A DNA stretch of 64,000 nucleotides from Oceanobacillus profundus. GTDB lineage: Bacteria > Bacillota > Bacilli > Bacillales > Amphibacillaceae. A program made the position numbers and the translations under genes. The stretch covers positions 89,434 to 153,433 of the forward strand of contig NZ_QWEH01000011.1 in assembly GCF_003515705.1 (NCBI RefSeq). Reading direction: 5' to 3'. Within the stretch, counting starts at the first letter, position 1, and every line of letters begins with the position of its first letter. The notes under the pieces were generated by a model. The model searched no databases, was not told the DNA's origin, and worked only from the letters and a program-made list of their open reading frames with translations. This document shows, piece after piece, positions 33,509 to 42,835 of this stretch.

Positions 33509-34867
33509 TTAGTTATTCACAGTCATCAGCTTACCAATTGGTTCGCCTACAATGCCTTGTTCTAAATCATAAACAACATTTCCGCGTACAATCGTTTTCG
33601 TTACACGACAGTCAATGTTTCTTCCTTCATAAGCACTATGCTTATTTTTATAATAAAGGTCTTCTCTGTTTAGCGTGTAAGAGCTGTTCGGATCAACTAG
33701 AATGATATCTGCATCCTTGGAAACGGCAATTTCACCTTTATTTGGCAAGTTGAAACGCTCCGCTGGAGTTGTTGCGATTAAATCCACAAATTTTTGCACG
33801 GGTAACCCGCGTTTTTTAACAGCTAGATCAAACATAATATCTACATTATTTTGTGCACCACTGATTCCGCCCCATGCATCGAAAATATTTCCTTGTTTAA
33901 GGTCTTCTGTACATGGAGAATGATCGGAGGTTAACCAATCGATATTGCCTGCCATCAGCTCATCCCATAATCTTGCTTGGTCTTTTGCTTTTCTCAATGG
34001 CGGTTGGCATTTAGCTCTTGGTCCAATTTCTTCTACATCTTCTGCAGTAAGTGCAAAATAATGTGTACATGATTCAACTGTTACATCGACACCATCTCTG
34101 CGTGCTTCAAGGATTTTCTGAATTGCTTCAGAAGTACTAATGTGCACAAAATGCAGTTTGCATCCAGTTTCTTTCGCAAACAATAATGCACGCTGAACTG
34201 CTTCAACTTCCGTAAAAATTGGACGTGAATCAACATAATCTATTGCTGTTGTTCTGCCTTCACGCACCATTTCATCTGCCAGTTTCGCAGTAATCGTTGG
34301 GTTTTCAGCATGAATACATAGAATTTGATCCAATTCAGCTAATTTTTGCATGCCTTTATACAATGCATAGTCATCAACATTAACAAAGTCGCCAGGAACT
34401 TCTGCAGTTATTGCAGACATAAAGCATTTGAATGCTGGAACGCCTGCATCTACTAATTCTTCCAGCTGATTGATGTTTTCTGGAACAAGTCCACCATAGA
34501 ATGCATAATCGACATAGTTCTGACTTTTAGCAGCTTCTAGCTTCAAGTCTAATGTTTCTTTATTGATGGTTGCTGGAATAGCATTAAGCGGCATTTCAAC
34601 ATAGCTTGTTGTTCCACCTGCTGCAAGTGCTTTAGAACCTGTTTCAAAGCCTTCCCACTCTGTACGGCCAGGTTCACTAATATGCACATGTGTATCAATC
34701 ATTCCCGGCATAACATATTGACCTTTTGCATCAATTACTTCATTTGCTTGCTCTGTAATTTCCTCTGCAATGCTAGCAATTTTTCCATTTTTAATTCCGA
34801 TATCCACATTATAGACACCATCACGAAGTACAACATTTCCATTTTTAATTACTGCATCAAATCCCAT
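33509..34867 (-). CDS. allB: Allantoinase, paralog 1
   Basis: 452-residue amidohydrolase-superfamily enzyme (cyclic amidohydrolase) that opens the allantoin hydantoin ring to allantoate. Binuclear metal site: DTHVH (His60, His62), the carboxylated lysine in VPAFKCFMS (Lys147), His in CIHAEN and FVHIST, and the catalytic Asp in TSDHSPC. These motifs are as in E. coli AllB. Full length. Ribosome binding site AAAAGGGG. It is the downstream partner of a second allantoinase gene 161 bp upstream. Two intact paralogs suggest different substrates (allantoin enantiomers, hydantoin or dihydropyrimidine) or simple dosage. Confidence 0.93.
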   Translation of the reverse strand: MGFDAVIKNGNVVLRDGVYNVDIGIKNGKIASIAEEITEQANEVIDAKGQYVMPGMIDTHVHISEPGRTEWEGFETGSKALAAGGTTSYVEMPLNAIPATINKETLDLKLEAAKSQNYVDYAFYGGLVPENINQLEELVDAGVPAFKCFMSAITAEVPGDFVNVDDYALYKGMQKLAELDQILCIHAENPTITAKLADEMVREGRTTAIDYVDSRPIFTEVEAVQRALLFAKETGCKLHFVHISTSEAIQKILEARRDGVDVTVESCTHYFALTAEDVEEIGPRAKCQPPLRKAKDQARLWDELMAGNIDWLTSDHSPCTEDLKQGNIFDAWGGISGAQNNVDIMFDLAVKKRGLPVQKFVDLIATTPAERFNLPNKGEIAVSKDADIILVDPNSSYTLNREDLYYKNKHSAYEGRNIDCRVTKTIVRGNVVYDLEQGIVGEPIGKLMTVNN

Positions 34868-35028
34868 TTGAATACCCCTTTTCTAACTGAATGTTTATAT
34901 AGTGATGCTTCATTAAGTGGAGATTTCCTTACCTCTCCCACTTAAATTAGAACAGAATCAGGAATTTACGGGCTGTTCCCTCACACTCAGAGGTGAGAGA
35001 TTACAGCCAGTTAATGCTTGTTAAAGAT

Positions 35029-36360
35029 TTATTTCTCTACTATTTCTCCATTTGTAAATACAACTTCTCCATTTACGATTGTTGTTTTTACATTTCCTTT
35101 AAATGTTTTACCAACATATGGAGAATGCTTGTGACGATATTTTAAATCTTCTGCTTTCAGTACAAACTCTTCATTAAGATCAACAAGTGTTATATCCGCA
35201 TCGAAACCAGCAGCAATTGTACCTTTTGTTTCTAATCCGAATAATTCTGCTGGGTTTGTTGATGTTAATGCAACAATTTTTTCTAATGGAAGGTTACGTT
35301 TGAAATAACCTTCTGTTAGCATAATATTCAACGTAGATTGAGCTCCGGAGATTCCGCCCCATCCTTCAAAATAGTTATCCGTAATTGTTTTCATGGATGC
35401 TGGTGCTGGAGAATGGTCAGAAGCAATGACATTGATTTCTCCTGCTGCTACTGAAGCCCATAGATCTTCTACTTCATCCTCATCTCGAAGTGGTGGAGCA
35501 CATTTTGCTATTGCTCCTTTTTCTTCTAAGTCTTTTACAGTTAAGGATAAATAATGTGGACATGTTTCAACTGTAATATCAACGCCTCTTTGTTTCGCAT
35601 CATTGATTACTGCTACAACTTTACGGCTGCTTGCATGCACAATATGAAGCTTACATCCAGTTGCTTCTGCATAAGAAATAATTCTTCTAACCGCTTCGAT
35701 TTCTGAAATAATTGGTCTTGATTCAACAAAGTCTCTGGCAGTTGTTTTTCCTTGCTCTTGTTTTTCTGCTGCTAATTGGTCACATATTACCGTGCTTTCC
35801 GCGTGAACAGCTAGCAGAGAACCAAGTGATGCAATTTCTTTCATCCCTTTAAAAATGGATTCATCATCTACATTATTAAAGTCAGCAATTCCACTTGGTG
35901 ACATAAACGCCTTGAATCCAATAACACCGTTTTCATGAAGATCTTTTAAATCAGCGATGTTTTCAGGAACTAATCCACCCCAGTAGTATGGATTGACAAT
36001 TGATTTCTCTTCAGCTCGTTCTTTTTTCAAATCTAGGTTTGCTTTGTTAATAGTAGGCGGTGTACTGTTTAATGGCATATCAAAGAATGATGTTGCGCCT
36101 CCAGCAGCTAGGCTTCGACTTCCTGTTTCTAGTCCTTCCCACTCTGTTCTTCCGGGTTCATTAAAATGTACATGTGAGTCAATTAAGCCAGGTAAGATAT
36201 GTAATCCTTCTGCATTGATTTCTTTTACAGCAGTTCCTTCGATAGCCTTATCAGCGGAAACCTCAACTATTTTCCCTTCTTTAACTGCTATATCTCCTGA
36301 AACAATTGAATCTGCCGTTACAATCTTTCCATTTCTAATAATGAGATCAAATGTTGTCAT
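35029..36360 (-). CDS. allB: Allantoinase, paralog 2
   Basis: 443-residue paralog of the neighbouring allantoinase. Motifs are complete: DSHVHFNEPG (His63, His65), GVIGFKAFMS (Lys150), AVHAES, IVHASS and ASDHSPAP. It differs from paralog 1 in loops that shape the pocket: SSGIADFNNVDDES here versus TAEVPGDFVNVDDYA there, and PAPASMKT versus PCTEDLKQ after the catalytic Asp. That fits a shift in substrate range. Located 184 bp downstream of pucI and upstream of paralog 1, so it is probably the main transcript's first catabolic gene. Ribosome binding site GGAAAGGGG. Confidence 0.92.
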   Translation of the reverse strand: MTTFDLIIRNGKIVTADSIVSGDIAVKEGKIVEVSADKAIEGTAVKEINAEGLHILPGLIDSHVHFNEPGRTEWEGLETGSRSLAAGGATSFFDMPLNSTPPTINKANLDLKKERAEEKSIVNPYYWGGLVPENIADLKDLHENGVIGFKAFMSPSGIADFNNVDDESIFKGMKEIASLGSLLAVHAESTVICDQLAAEKQEQGKTTARDFVESRPIISEIEAVRRIISYAEATGCKLHIVHASSRKVVAVINDAKQRGVDITVETCPHYLSLTVKDLEEKGAIAKCAPPLRDEDEVEDLWASVAAGEINVIASDHSPAPASMKTITDNYFEGWGGISGAQSTLNIMLTEGYFKRNLPLEKIVALTSTNPAELFGLETKGTIAAGFDADITLVDLNEEFVLKAEDLKYRHKHSPYVGKTFKGNVKTTIVNGEVVFTNGEIVEK

Positions 36361-36449
36361 CTGATAATTCCCCTTTCCTGTTTCACTTGCTTCATGAAGT
36401 TAAACCTTTATCTAATACCAATTCTATTGGTTAGATACAAATTTGTTTT

Positions 36450-36485
36450 AGCAGTAAAGAAATAGTTGCCTACATCTTTACTGCT
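36450..36485. terminator. Hairpin after pucI
   Basis: Perfect 11-bp stem AGCAGTAAAGA/TCTTTACTGCT between pucI and allantoinase paralog 2. It lacks a good T-run on the minus strand, so it probably only modulates read-through. Confidence 0.45.
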
Positions 36486-36544
36486 TTTATATGGTAGGCC
36501 TTCCTTTATTAAATGGACGTACCAAATTGAACAACTTATTACAG

Positions 36545-37999
36545 TTATGCGCCTTTTTTATTTAACTCTTGAAACTGCTCTTTTTTTTTAGAAAGCTCCA
36601 ATAGTATATAAATTACAATAGCAGATACAATTCCCACAAACCACGAGATATCATAAAGGGCTTTAAAGAACGGTACAAACTGACCAATCAAACTCAGAAC
36701 AGCACCGATAATCGTAGCTACAATCGCATTCACATTATACCCGTTTTTATAATTATACTTACCATTTTTAGAGTATAACTCGTTTAAATCAATCTTCTTC
36801 TTTGAAACAATGAAGTAGTGTGCAAGCATTACCCCAGTAATTGGTGCTAATAAACCAGCAACAATGTTTAAAAATGTAAAAATACTTGTAGAATTTTCCA
36901 TTAGCTTCCACGGCATAATAAGAATTCCGAGGATTGCAGCTAATGTTGCAGCTGATTTAAAGGTAAAGAGCTTCGGAAAAAGTGATGCAATTTGGTAGCC
37001 TGCAGGAACAATATTTCCGGTTACGTTAACAGACAAAGTTGTTAAACATAGTGTTAATACAGAAATAGCAATAGCAAATGTTCCATCAAAACGAGCAACC
37101 ACATCAAGTACATTCCAAATTGGTGTTCCAAATGCAATTTCTGAACCAACAATAATCGAAATACTTGCAACTGCAAAAAGCAGGTAAGTTACAACTAATC
37201 CTAAAGTTTGACCGACTGCTTGATGTTTAGGTGTTTTGGCTAATCTTGTAAAGTCAGATACACTAACCATCGGTGCAGCCCAAGCTGCAATTATTGCAGT
37301 AACAGCAGCTAAAAAGACAATAATACTATTTCCTTCAAATCCAGCGTTTGTATAGGAAAGAATCGGTCCGATTCCACCAGCCAAGTTAATTGCCCAAATC
37401 GCCATTCCACCAAATACAATATAAATTAATGGGGAAAGAATATTTGTAAACTTCCCTAAGATATCCATTCCACCATAAATTAATGCTACATTAAACAGCC
37501 AAAAAATAAGGAATGAGATAAGAGCTGGCAATGTCAGTCCGAAGAAACTCCAGTCTCCGCCTAGTGTTAAAAAGCCTGGCCACAGCTTGCCTATTAGTAT
37601 GGATAGTGCCTGGCTTCCTGCAAATGTTTGAAAACCAAACCACATAATTGCTGCGATAACCCCCCTGATTACACCGGGAAATAGGGCTCCTTTATTTCCA
37701 TATGATGAACGAATCAACATAGCAAATGGTAAACCATATTTTGAACCAGCATGGCCATTAAATACGAGCACAGCTGCTATAATAAGTGCTGCCACCATAA
37801 TTGCCGAAAAAACCTGCCCAACAGATAATCCAATAGCAAAAAGACCACCTATTGCAATATAGTTTGGAATATTATGCACACTACCCATCCAAACAGTAAA
37901 GAAATTTCCTGTATTCCATGTTCTATCCTTATCTTGTGACGGTAGAACATCATCACTGAAACCAGCTGCTTTAAGCTGGTCTCGTTTCAAGCTTTCCAA
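36545..37999 (-). CDS. pucI: Allantoin permease, NCS1 family (PucI-like)
   Basis: 484-residue twelve-helix symporter. Family marks: KDRTWNTGNFFTVWMGSVHNIPNY at helix 1, RSSYGNKGALFPGVIRGVIAAIMWFGFQTFAGSQAL at helices 2-3, and SVSDFTRLAKTPKHQ, the DFTR motif typical of the PucI/Mhp1 branch. The start is TTG at 37999, nine bases after AAAGGAG; an upstream in-frame ATG (38035) would put the ribosome binding site inside the coding region. It heads the allB-allB-yfcC-allC gene run. Probable substrate allantoin, from family and context. Confidence 0.9.
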   Translation of the reverse strand: MESLKRDQLKAAGFSDDVLPSQDKDRTWNTGNFFTVWMGSVHNIPNYIAIGGLFAIGLSVGQVFSAIMVAALIIAAVLVFNGHAGSKYGLPFAMLIRSSYGNKGALFPGVIRGVIAAIMWFGFQTFAGSQALSILIGKLWPGFLTLGGDWSFFGLTLPALISFLIFWLFNVALIYGGMDILGKFTNILSPLIYIVFGGMAIWAINLAGGIGPILSYTNAGFEGNSIIVFLAAVTAIIAAWAAPMVSVSDFTRLAKTPKHQAVGQTLGLVVTYLLFAVASISIIVGSEIAFGTPIWNVLDVVARFDGTFAIAISVLTLCLTTLSVNVTGNIVPAGYQIASLFPKLFTFKSAATLAAILGILIMPWKLMENSTSIFTFLNIVAGLLAPITGVMLAHYFIVSKKKIDLNELYSKNGKYNYKNGYNVNAIVATIIGAVLSLIGQFVPFFKALYDISWFVGIVSAIVIYILLELSKKKEQFQELNKKGA

Positions 38000-38400
38000 A
38001 AAAAAATCTCCTTTCACGATCAACAACGAATCCACACTACTTGTCCAAGCATAGGTCTTATTGTAATCATTTTACTCGAAAATAATTACGCCCCTAGTAA
38101 AAGGAGAAATAGTGCAAATTAGTAGGATGTTTCACAAATAAAGCTGAAGGTATATGTTATGTAACCTCATGTTTTGTATCTTCACATATATTAATAAGAT
38201 GGAAGACGTCCACCTGATTCGCTTGAATTAAGTATATAACAGATGATTATTCAGGTCTTTATATTGAGTAAACAAAATAGTTAACTATTGTTGTATAACT
38301 TGATTCCTGAATTGTTCAAAGTAAACAACGAGTTGTTATTAATTAACATAAATACGTCAGCATAGTTTTGAAAACGGTATAGATAAAACCCTTATAAATA

Positions 38401-38452
38401 AAGAAAAAGTCACGCATTCCCTATCATTTCGATAGATGCAGTGACTTTTAAA
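38401..38452 (-). terminator. Terminator after ureidoglycolate dehydrogenase copy 1
   Basis: Long stem AAAAGTCAC-GCAT-CTATC...GATAG-ATGC-GTGACTTTTT with small bulges and a T-run on the minus strand. The remaining 400 bp up to pucI hold its promoter region; no gene seen. Confidence 0.85.
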
Positions 38453-38460
38453 TCTATCTT

Positions 38461-39507
38461 TTACTTTGCAAATGGATCCTTGTTTCCATAGGAATCATTA
38501 TGAACAACGTCAGACTCAAGATATTCATAAATATCATCAACAATTTCAATGCCTTTTTCCATATATGCAGCTTCTCGTTGTGCACTTCGTTGACCAGGAT
38601 AAGACACCTGTTCAAACCCTGGAGCTGGTTTAATATTGTTTAAATCAGTCATGGTTGTCGTAATATTTTGCTTAAATGTTTCTAGATTTGTAAAGTATTC
38701 TGGGTTAATTACGATGTGTAATTGCCCTAGATTTCTTCCTTCACTTAAATCATGGTACATGGATGATACTTTGTTTCCAAAAGGAAGACCTAATAATATT
38801 CCAGAAAGTACATCGACCATCATCATCAAACCATACCCTTTTGGTCCTGCAATAGGCAGCAATGCGTTGACACTAAATGGATCTGTTGTTGCTTCTCCGT
38901 TTTTATCTACTGCCCATGTATCTGGAATGCTTTCATTTTTAGAACGAGCATGCAATATCTTGCCCCATGCTTGTACTGTTGTTGCCATATCAAATGTAAT
39001 GATGTCATCTTCACCTGGTGCAGCAAAAGCAATTGGGTTTGTACCATAGTAAGGTTCTGCTCCCCCAAAAGGCACTACCATTGGATCTGATTGGCAGACA
39101 GAAATTCCGATAAGGTTTTCCTTAGCTGCTTGCTGTACAAAGTAAGATAAAGCGCCACTATGGCTTATTCTTCTTACCCCTACAACAGCTACTCCATTTT
39201 CTTTTGCCATTGCAATCGCTTCATCCATTGCCAATTTTGCTGCAACATGCCCTGCCCCATTGTCGCCATCAAACAAAGCTGTAGTTGGCCCTGTCTTTTC
39301 AAACTTGAAATCAGGGTTTGTATTAATTCCACCTTTGGCAATGCGCTCTGCGTAATATTCAACACGCATCGCACCATGTGAATGAACACCTCTTGCATCC
39401 GCGTGAACTAAAACATCAGCAACACCGTCAGCATGTTCTTCTGTTAAACCAGCTTTGTTAAGCTTGTTTTTTATTAGATTCTTCAATTCATCTCTCGTTA
39501 CTCGCAA
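38461..39507 (-). CDS. allD: Ureidoglycolate dehydrogenase, copy 1
   Basis: 348-residue NAD(P)-dependent enzyme of the LDH2/MDH2 (sulfolactate/malate dehydrogenase-like) family. It oxidises (S)-ureidoglycolate to oxalurate. Characteristic: RGVHSHGAMRVEYYAERI (catalytic His near 44-48), VVGVRRISHSGALSYF, SVCQSDPMVVPFGGAEPYYGTNPIAF (NAD/substrate binding) and AGPKGYGLMMMVDVLSG. Start is TTG at 39507 with AGGGGTGATATT. Immediately downstream of a close paralog (191-bp gap), so it is a tandem duplication in which both copies are intact. This copy has QRSAQREAAY near the C-terminus where the other has NLEFIQKEY. Confidence 0.92.
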   Translation of the reverse strand: MRVTRDELKNLIKNKLNKAGLTEEHADGVADVLVHADARGVHSHGAMRVEYYAERIAKGGINTNPDFKFEKTGPTTALFDGDNGAGHVAAKLAMDEAIAMAKENGVAVVGVRRISHSGALSYFVQQAAKENLIGISVCQSDPMVVPFGGAEPYYGTNPIAFAAPGEDDIITFDMATTVQAWGKILHARSKNESIPDTWAVDKNGEATTDPFSVNALLPIAGPKGYGLMMMVDVLSGILLGLPFGNKVSSMYHDLSEGRNLGQLHIVINPEYFTNLETFKQNITTTMTDLNNIKPAPGFEQVSYPGQRSAQREAAYMEKGIEIVDDIYEYLESDVVHNDSYGNKDPFAK

Positions 39508-39615
39508 AATATCACCCCTAATGATTTATTGTAAATAGAACAACTTTTTAATGAACCACACATGTAAGGAAATAAAAACTATTCCACAGGTAATTTATCT
39601 CATAAAATCGAGTAA

Positions 39616-39643
39616 GGTAAGTTTTCCCTACTGAAAACTCACC
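39616..39643. terminator. Hairpin between the two allD copies
   Basis: GGTAAGTTTTC/GAAAACTCACC imperfect 11-bp stem. No T-run, so likely a weak processing or attenuation structure. Confidence 0.35.
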
Positions 39644-39698
39644 CAATCGTATGAAATAGTACAGCTATAAACTAGTATGAATCGAAACAGCAGCCTAT

Positions 39699-40748
39699 TT
39701 ATTCTGCAAATGGATCTTGATTATCATATGCATTGTTGTGAATAACATCAGAAGCTAAATATTCATAGATATCATCGACAATTTCAATACCTTTTTCTTC
39801 GTATTCCTTTTGAATGAATTCAAGGTTTTGTCCTGGATAGAATACTTGGTCAAATCCTGGAGCAGGTTTAATCCCGTTCAAATCACTCATTGTTTGTGCA
39901 ATATTTTCTTTAAATGAATCTAAGCCAGTAAATACCGCTGGATTAATCACGATATGTAACTGCCCTAAATCTCTGCCTTCACTTAAATCATGGTACATAG
40001 AAGACACTTTATTACCGAATGGCAAACCTAATAACACGCCTGAAAGTACATCTACCATCATCATGAGGCCATAGCCTTTTGGTCCGGCAACCGGCAGTAA
40101 CGCTCGTACCTTGTGTGGGTCTGTTGTTGGCTCACCATTTTCATCAACTGCCCATGTATCAGGAATGCTTTCATTTTTAGAACGAGCATGCAGAATTTTA
40201 CCCCATGCTTGTACAGTCGTTGCCATATCAAAGCTAATTAACTTACCATCTTTTCCTGGAACTGCGAATGCAATTGGGTTTGTACCATAATAAGCTTCAG
40301 CTCCACCAAATGGTACAACCATTGGATCTGATTGACATACAGAAAGAGCGATAAGATCTTGTTTTGCAGCATACTCTGTGAAATAAGATAATGCTCCACT
40401 ATGTCCCATTTTCTTAACACCTACGACAGCAACACCACTCTCTTTCGCAATGCTGATTGCTTCATCCATTGCAAACTTTGCTGCAACATGTCCAGCTCCA
40501 TTATCGCCATGGAAAATAGCTGAACTCGGTCCGGTTTTTTCGACTTTAAAGTCTGGATTAGCAGTAATTCCGCCTTTAGCAATTCGCTCTGCATAATATT
40601 CTACACGCATTGCACCGTGAGAATGGATACCTTTTGCGTCTGCAAATACAAGTACATCTGCCACTTGTTCCGCATGTTCTTCTGATAATCCTGCTTTGTG
40701 AATTTTATTTTTAATTAAATCCGTTAATTCCTGTTTTGTTAGTCTCAC
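39699..40748 (-). CDS. allD: Ureidoglycolate dehydrogenase, copy 2
   Basis: 349-residue paralog of the neighbouring allD, same family and motifs: KGIHSHGAMRVEYYAERI, VVGVKKMGHSGALSYF, SVCQSDPMVVPFGGAEAYYGTNPIAF, AGPKGYGLMMMVDVLSG. Its length equals that of E. coli AllD. The start is GTG at 40748 (MRLTKQE, aligned with MRVTRDE of copy 1), eight bases after AAGGGG; a GTG nine bases upstream is too close to that site. It sits between allE and allD copy 1. Which copy is the true ureidoglycolate dehydrogenase is not decidable by reading; order next to allE favours this one. Confidence 0.92.
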   Translation of the reverse strand: MRLTKQELTDLIKNKIHKAGLSEEHAEQVADVLVFADAKGIHSHGAMRVEYYAERIAKGGITANPDFKVEKTGPSSAIFHGDNGAGHVAAKFAMDEAISIAKESGVAVVGVKKMGHSGALSYFTEYAAKQDLIALSVCQSDPMVVPFGGAEAYYGTNPIAFAVPGKDGKLISFDMATTVQAWGKILHARSKNESIPDTWAVDENGEPTTDPHKVRALLPVAGPKGYGLMMMVDVLSGVLLGLPFGNKVSSMYHDLSEGRDLGQLHIVINPAVFTGLDSFKENIAQTMSDLNGIKPAPGFDQVFYPGQNLEFIQKEYEEKGIEIVDDIYEYLASDVIHNNAYDNQDPFAE

Positions 40749-40812
40749 TTTATACACCCCTTAGCTTTCCTATGGAATTTCCTTCACGAAAAATTGTTGC
40801 ACATATACAGGC

Positions 40813-40843
40813 AAAGGTAAAAGGCAAAATGCCTTTTACCTTT
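40813..40843. terminator. Terminator after allE
   Basis: Perfect 14-bp stem AAAGGTAAAAGGCA/TGCCTTTTACCTTT with a 3-nt loop, between allE and allD copy 2. It may lower expression of the allD genes relative to allE or mark a transcript end. Confidence 0.8.
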
Positions 40844-40881
40844 TCAGTAATGCTTTTGAACTTATAAATCGTGTTCCGTTC

Positions 40882-41646
40882 TTACAGTTCTTCGTCACGA
40901 TTACAATCTTTAGAATACAAGTAAACAAGTGGTTCTCTGCCTACTGCGTATGTTGCTTGCAAGCAGTATGGAGCCATGTAAATGTAATCTTCTTTTTTAA
41001 CTGTTTGCCATTTATTATCCAAGTTGTATACACCTTCACCAGATAATAAATATGCACCATGCTGTTGTACATGTGTTTCAATAAATGGATGGCTACCAGC
41101 TGGATCAAATGTTAGAATATGGAAGTTCATATCAAATGCAATATCCGTTGGAAGTAAGTCTTTAAGACGCATATTGTGCATGCCATCATAATCGATCTCT
41201 TCTAAATCATTTGTGTTTCCAGAAACAACCCAAGGTTTCTTACCTTCTAAAGGTTTATGTTTTTGTTTGTAAAGAAATAGTTTAGAATCTCCGTCTTGTA
41301 AGTTCTCCAAATACATGGTTACAGATGGAGGACAGTATAAATAGCCACCTGATTCAAGAATAAATTCTTCATCATCGGCTTTAGCTTTTACTTTACCATC
41401 TAAAACACATACAAATGTTTCAATGTTATCTTGTCCACCGAAACCTGCTGTATTTTTACCACCTTCATGGAAAGTTAAAATATAATCAACAAAAGTTGCA
41501 CCTAATTTAGGTGATCCTAAAATAGTCATGGTGCAATTTTCAAATCCAGGTACTACGTTGTTTACTCTTCCTTCTGGAGGAATTACCGCGTATTTCCCTG
41601 GTTCAATAACTGCTCTGCTTGATAAAAGATCTGTTGGATATCCCAT
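40882..41646 (-). CDS. allE: (S)-ureidoglycine aminohydrolase
   Basis: 254-residue bicupin enzyme (YlbA family) that releases ammonia from (S)-ureidoglycine to give (S)-ureidoglycolate; it is Mn2+-dependent in characterised members. N-terminal cupin: YILTFHEGGKNTAGFGGQDNIETFVCVLDGKV. C-terminal metal cupin: HPFIETHVQQHGAYLLSGEGVYNL, with Glu/His/His/Gln ligands visible, followed by YIYMAPYCLQATYAVGREPLVYLYSKD. Full length. Ribosome binding site AAAGGAGCG, with a long 11-nt spacing. Part of the fdrA-allG-arcC-allE-allD-allD gene run. Confidence 0.93.
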   Translation of the reverse strand: MGYPTDLLSSRAVIEPGKYAVIPPEGRVNNVVPGFENCTMTILGSPKLGATFVDYILTFHEGGKNTAGFGGQDNIETFVCVLDGKVKAKADDEEFILESGGYLYCPPSVTMYLENLQDGDSKLFLYKQKHKPLEGKKPWVVSGNTNDLEEIDYDGMHNMRLKDLLPTDIAFDMNFHILTFDPAGSHPFIETHVQQHGAYLLSGEGVYNLDNKWQTVKKEDYIYMAPYCLQATYAVGREPLVYLYSKDCNRDEEL

Positions 41647-41764
41647 TTAAAAATCGCTCCTTTATGAATTGATTCTTCAAGGTTTTCATATGCATTTCAT
41701 TTCAATATACATATCAATACACACTCTAATACATTGGAAATCATATAAAATGCCTATTCCCTAC

Positions 41765-42703
41765 TTATTTAGAAATAATCGTTCCACTCTCACCACGGAT
41801 TGCTTTATCAACTTGTTCTAATGAACAGATGATAGCTGTGCCAGTAGTTTTAGCAAATTGTAATGCAGATTCAACTTTAGGTCCCATGCTTCCTGCACTG
41901 AATTGACCTTCAGCAACATAGCCATCCATCTCGTCTACTTTGATTTGACCTAATGCTTTTTGTTCCGGTGTTCCATAATTAACGTAAACATTTTCAACAT
42001 CTGTTAAAATCATGAAAACATCTGCTTCCATTTCTTGAGCAAGTTTAAAGCCACTGCGGTCTTTATCGATTACTGCTTCAACACCCTCAACCGTTCCGTT
42101 TTCTACTGTTACAACCGGAATTCCACCGCCGCCACAAGCTACAACTACATTACCCGCTTCTGCAAGTGTTTTAATTGTTTGTGCTTCATGGATTTTAAGT
42201 GGTTCTGGAGAAGGTACAACACGGCGATAGCCACGGCCTGAATCTTCTACCATTTTCCAGCCTTTTTCAGCTGCAAGCTGTTTTGATTCTTCTTCTGAAT
42301 AGAAGGCACCAATTGGTTTAGAAGGATTTTGGAAATCCGCATCATCACGTGAAACTTCAACACGTGTTAACAAGTTAGTTACTGGTGCATCAATACCTAG
42401 TGCTTGGAATTCATTTACTAAACATTGAACCATCATATAACCGATAAAACCTTGGGATTGACCACTTAATGCGTCTAATGGAAGTTGAGGAACGACATCT
42501 GCAGCTACTTCATTTTGACGAAGGATATTTCCAACTTGTGGACCATTACCATGTGTAATAACTAGCTTATAGCCATCTTTAATTAATTTCGCTAAAAATT
42601 TAGCACTTGTACGAACATTGTTCATCTGGTTCTCAAACGTACCTTCTTGACCAGCTTGTAAAATTGCATTCCCACCTATTGCAGCAACTATTGTTTTACT
42701 CAT
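41765..42703 (-). CDS. arcC: Carbamate kinase (catabolic)
   Basis: 312-residue amino-acid-kinase-fold enzyme making ATP from carbamoyl phosphate and ADP. Visible: IVAAIGGNAILQ at the N-terminus, VITHGNGPQVGNILRQNE (substrate loop), ALSGQSQGFIGYM, VVACGGGGIPVV, VEAVIDKDRSGFKLAQEMEADVFMILTDVENVYVNYG and SAGSMGPKVESALQFA. It is coupled to the allF/allG genes, so it corresponds to E. coli YbcF/AllK, not the arginine deiminase ArcC. It provides the ATP yield of the pathway. Ribosome binding site GGAGGG. Confidence 0.94.
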   Translation of the reverse strand: MSKTIVAAIGGNAILQAGQEGTFENQMNNVRTSAKFLAKLIKDGYKLVITHGNGPQVGNILRQNEVAADVVPQLPLDALSGQSQGFIGYMMVQCLVNEFQALGIDAPVTNLLTRVEVSRDDADFQNPSKPIGAFYSEEESKQLAAEKGWKMVEDSGRGYRRVVPSPEPLKIHEAQTIKTLAEAGNVVVACGGGGIPVVTVENGTVEGVEAVIDKDRSGFKLAQEMEADVFMILTDVENVYVNYGTPEQKALGQIKVDEMDGYVAEGQFSAGSMGPKVESALQFAKTTGTAIICSLEQVDKAIRGESGTIISK

Positions 42704-42748
42704 CTATAAACCCTCCAACTAAAAATCATAACGGCATCGTTCATTAAT

Positions 42749-42813
42749 GGCAGGATAGGATGGTATGCCTGCATACAGTACATACCATCCATCCACACAT
42801 CTATCCTGTTGCC
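42749..42813. repeat. Nested inverted repeats between allG and arcC
   Basis: Outer arms GGCAGGATAG/CTATCCTGTTGCC and inner arms GGATGGTATG/CATACCATCC partly overlap, so alternative hairpins are possible. No T-run on the minus strand. It may be an RNA processing or attenuation site setting allG:arcC stoichiometry. Confidence 0.5.
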
Positions 42814-42835
42814 ATTTTATATTATTTATAAGAAA

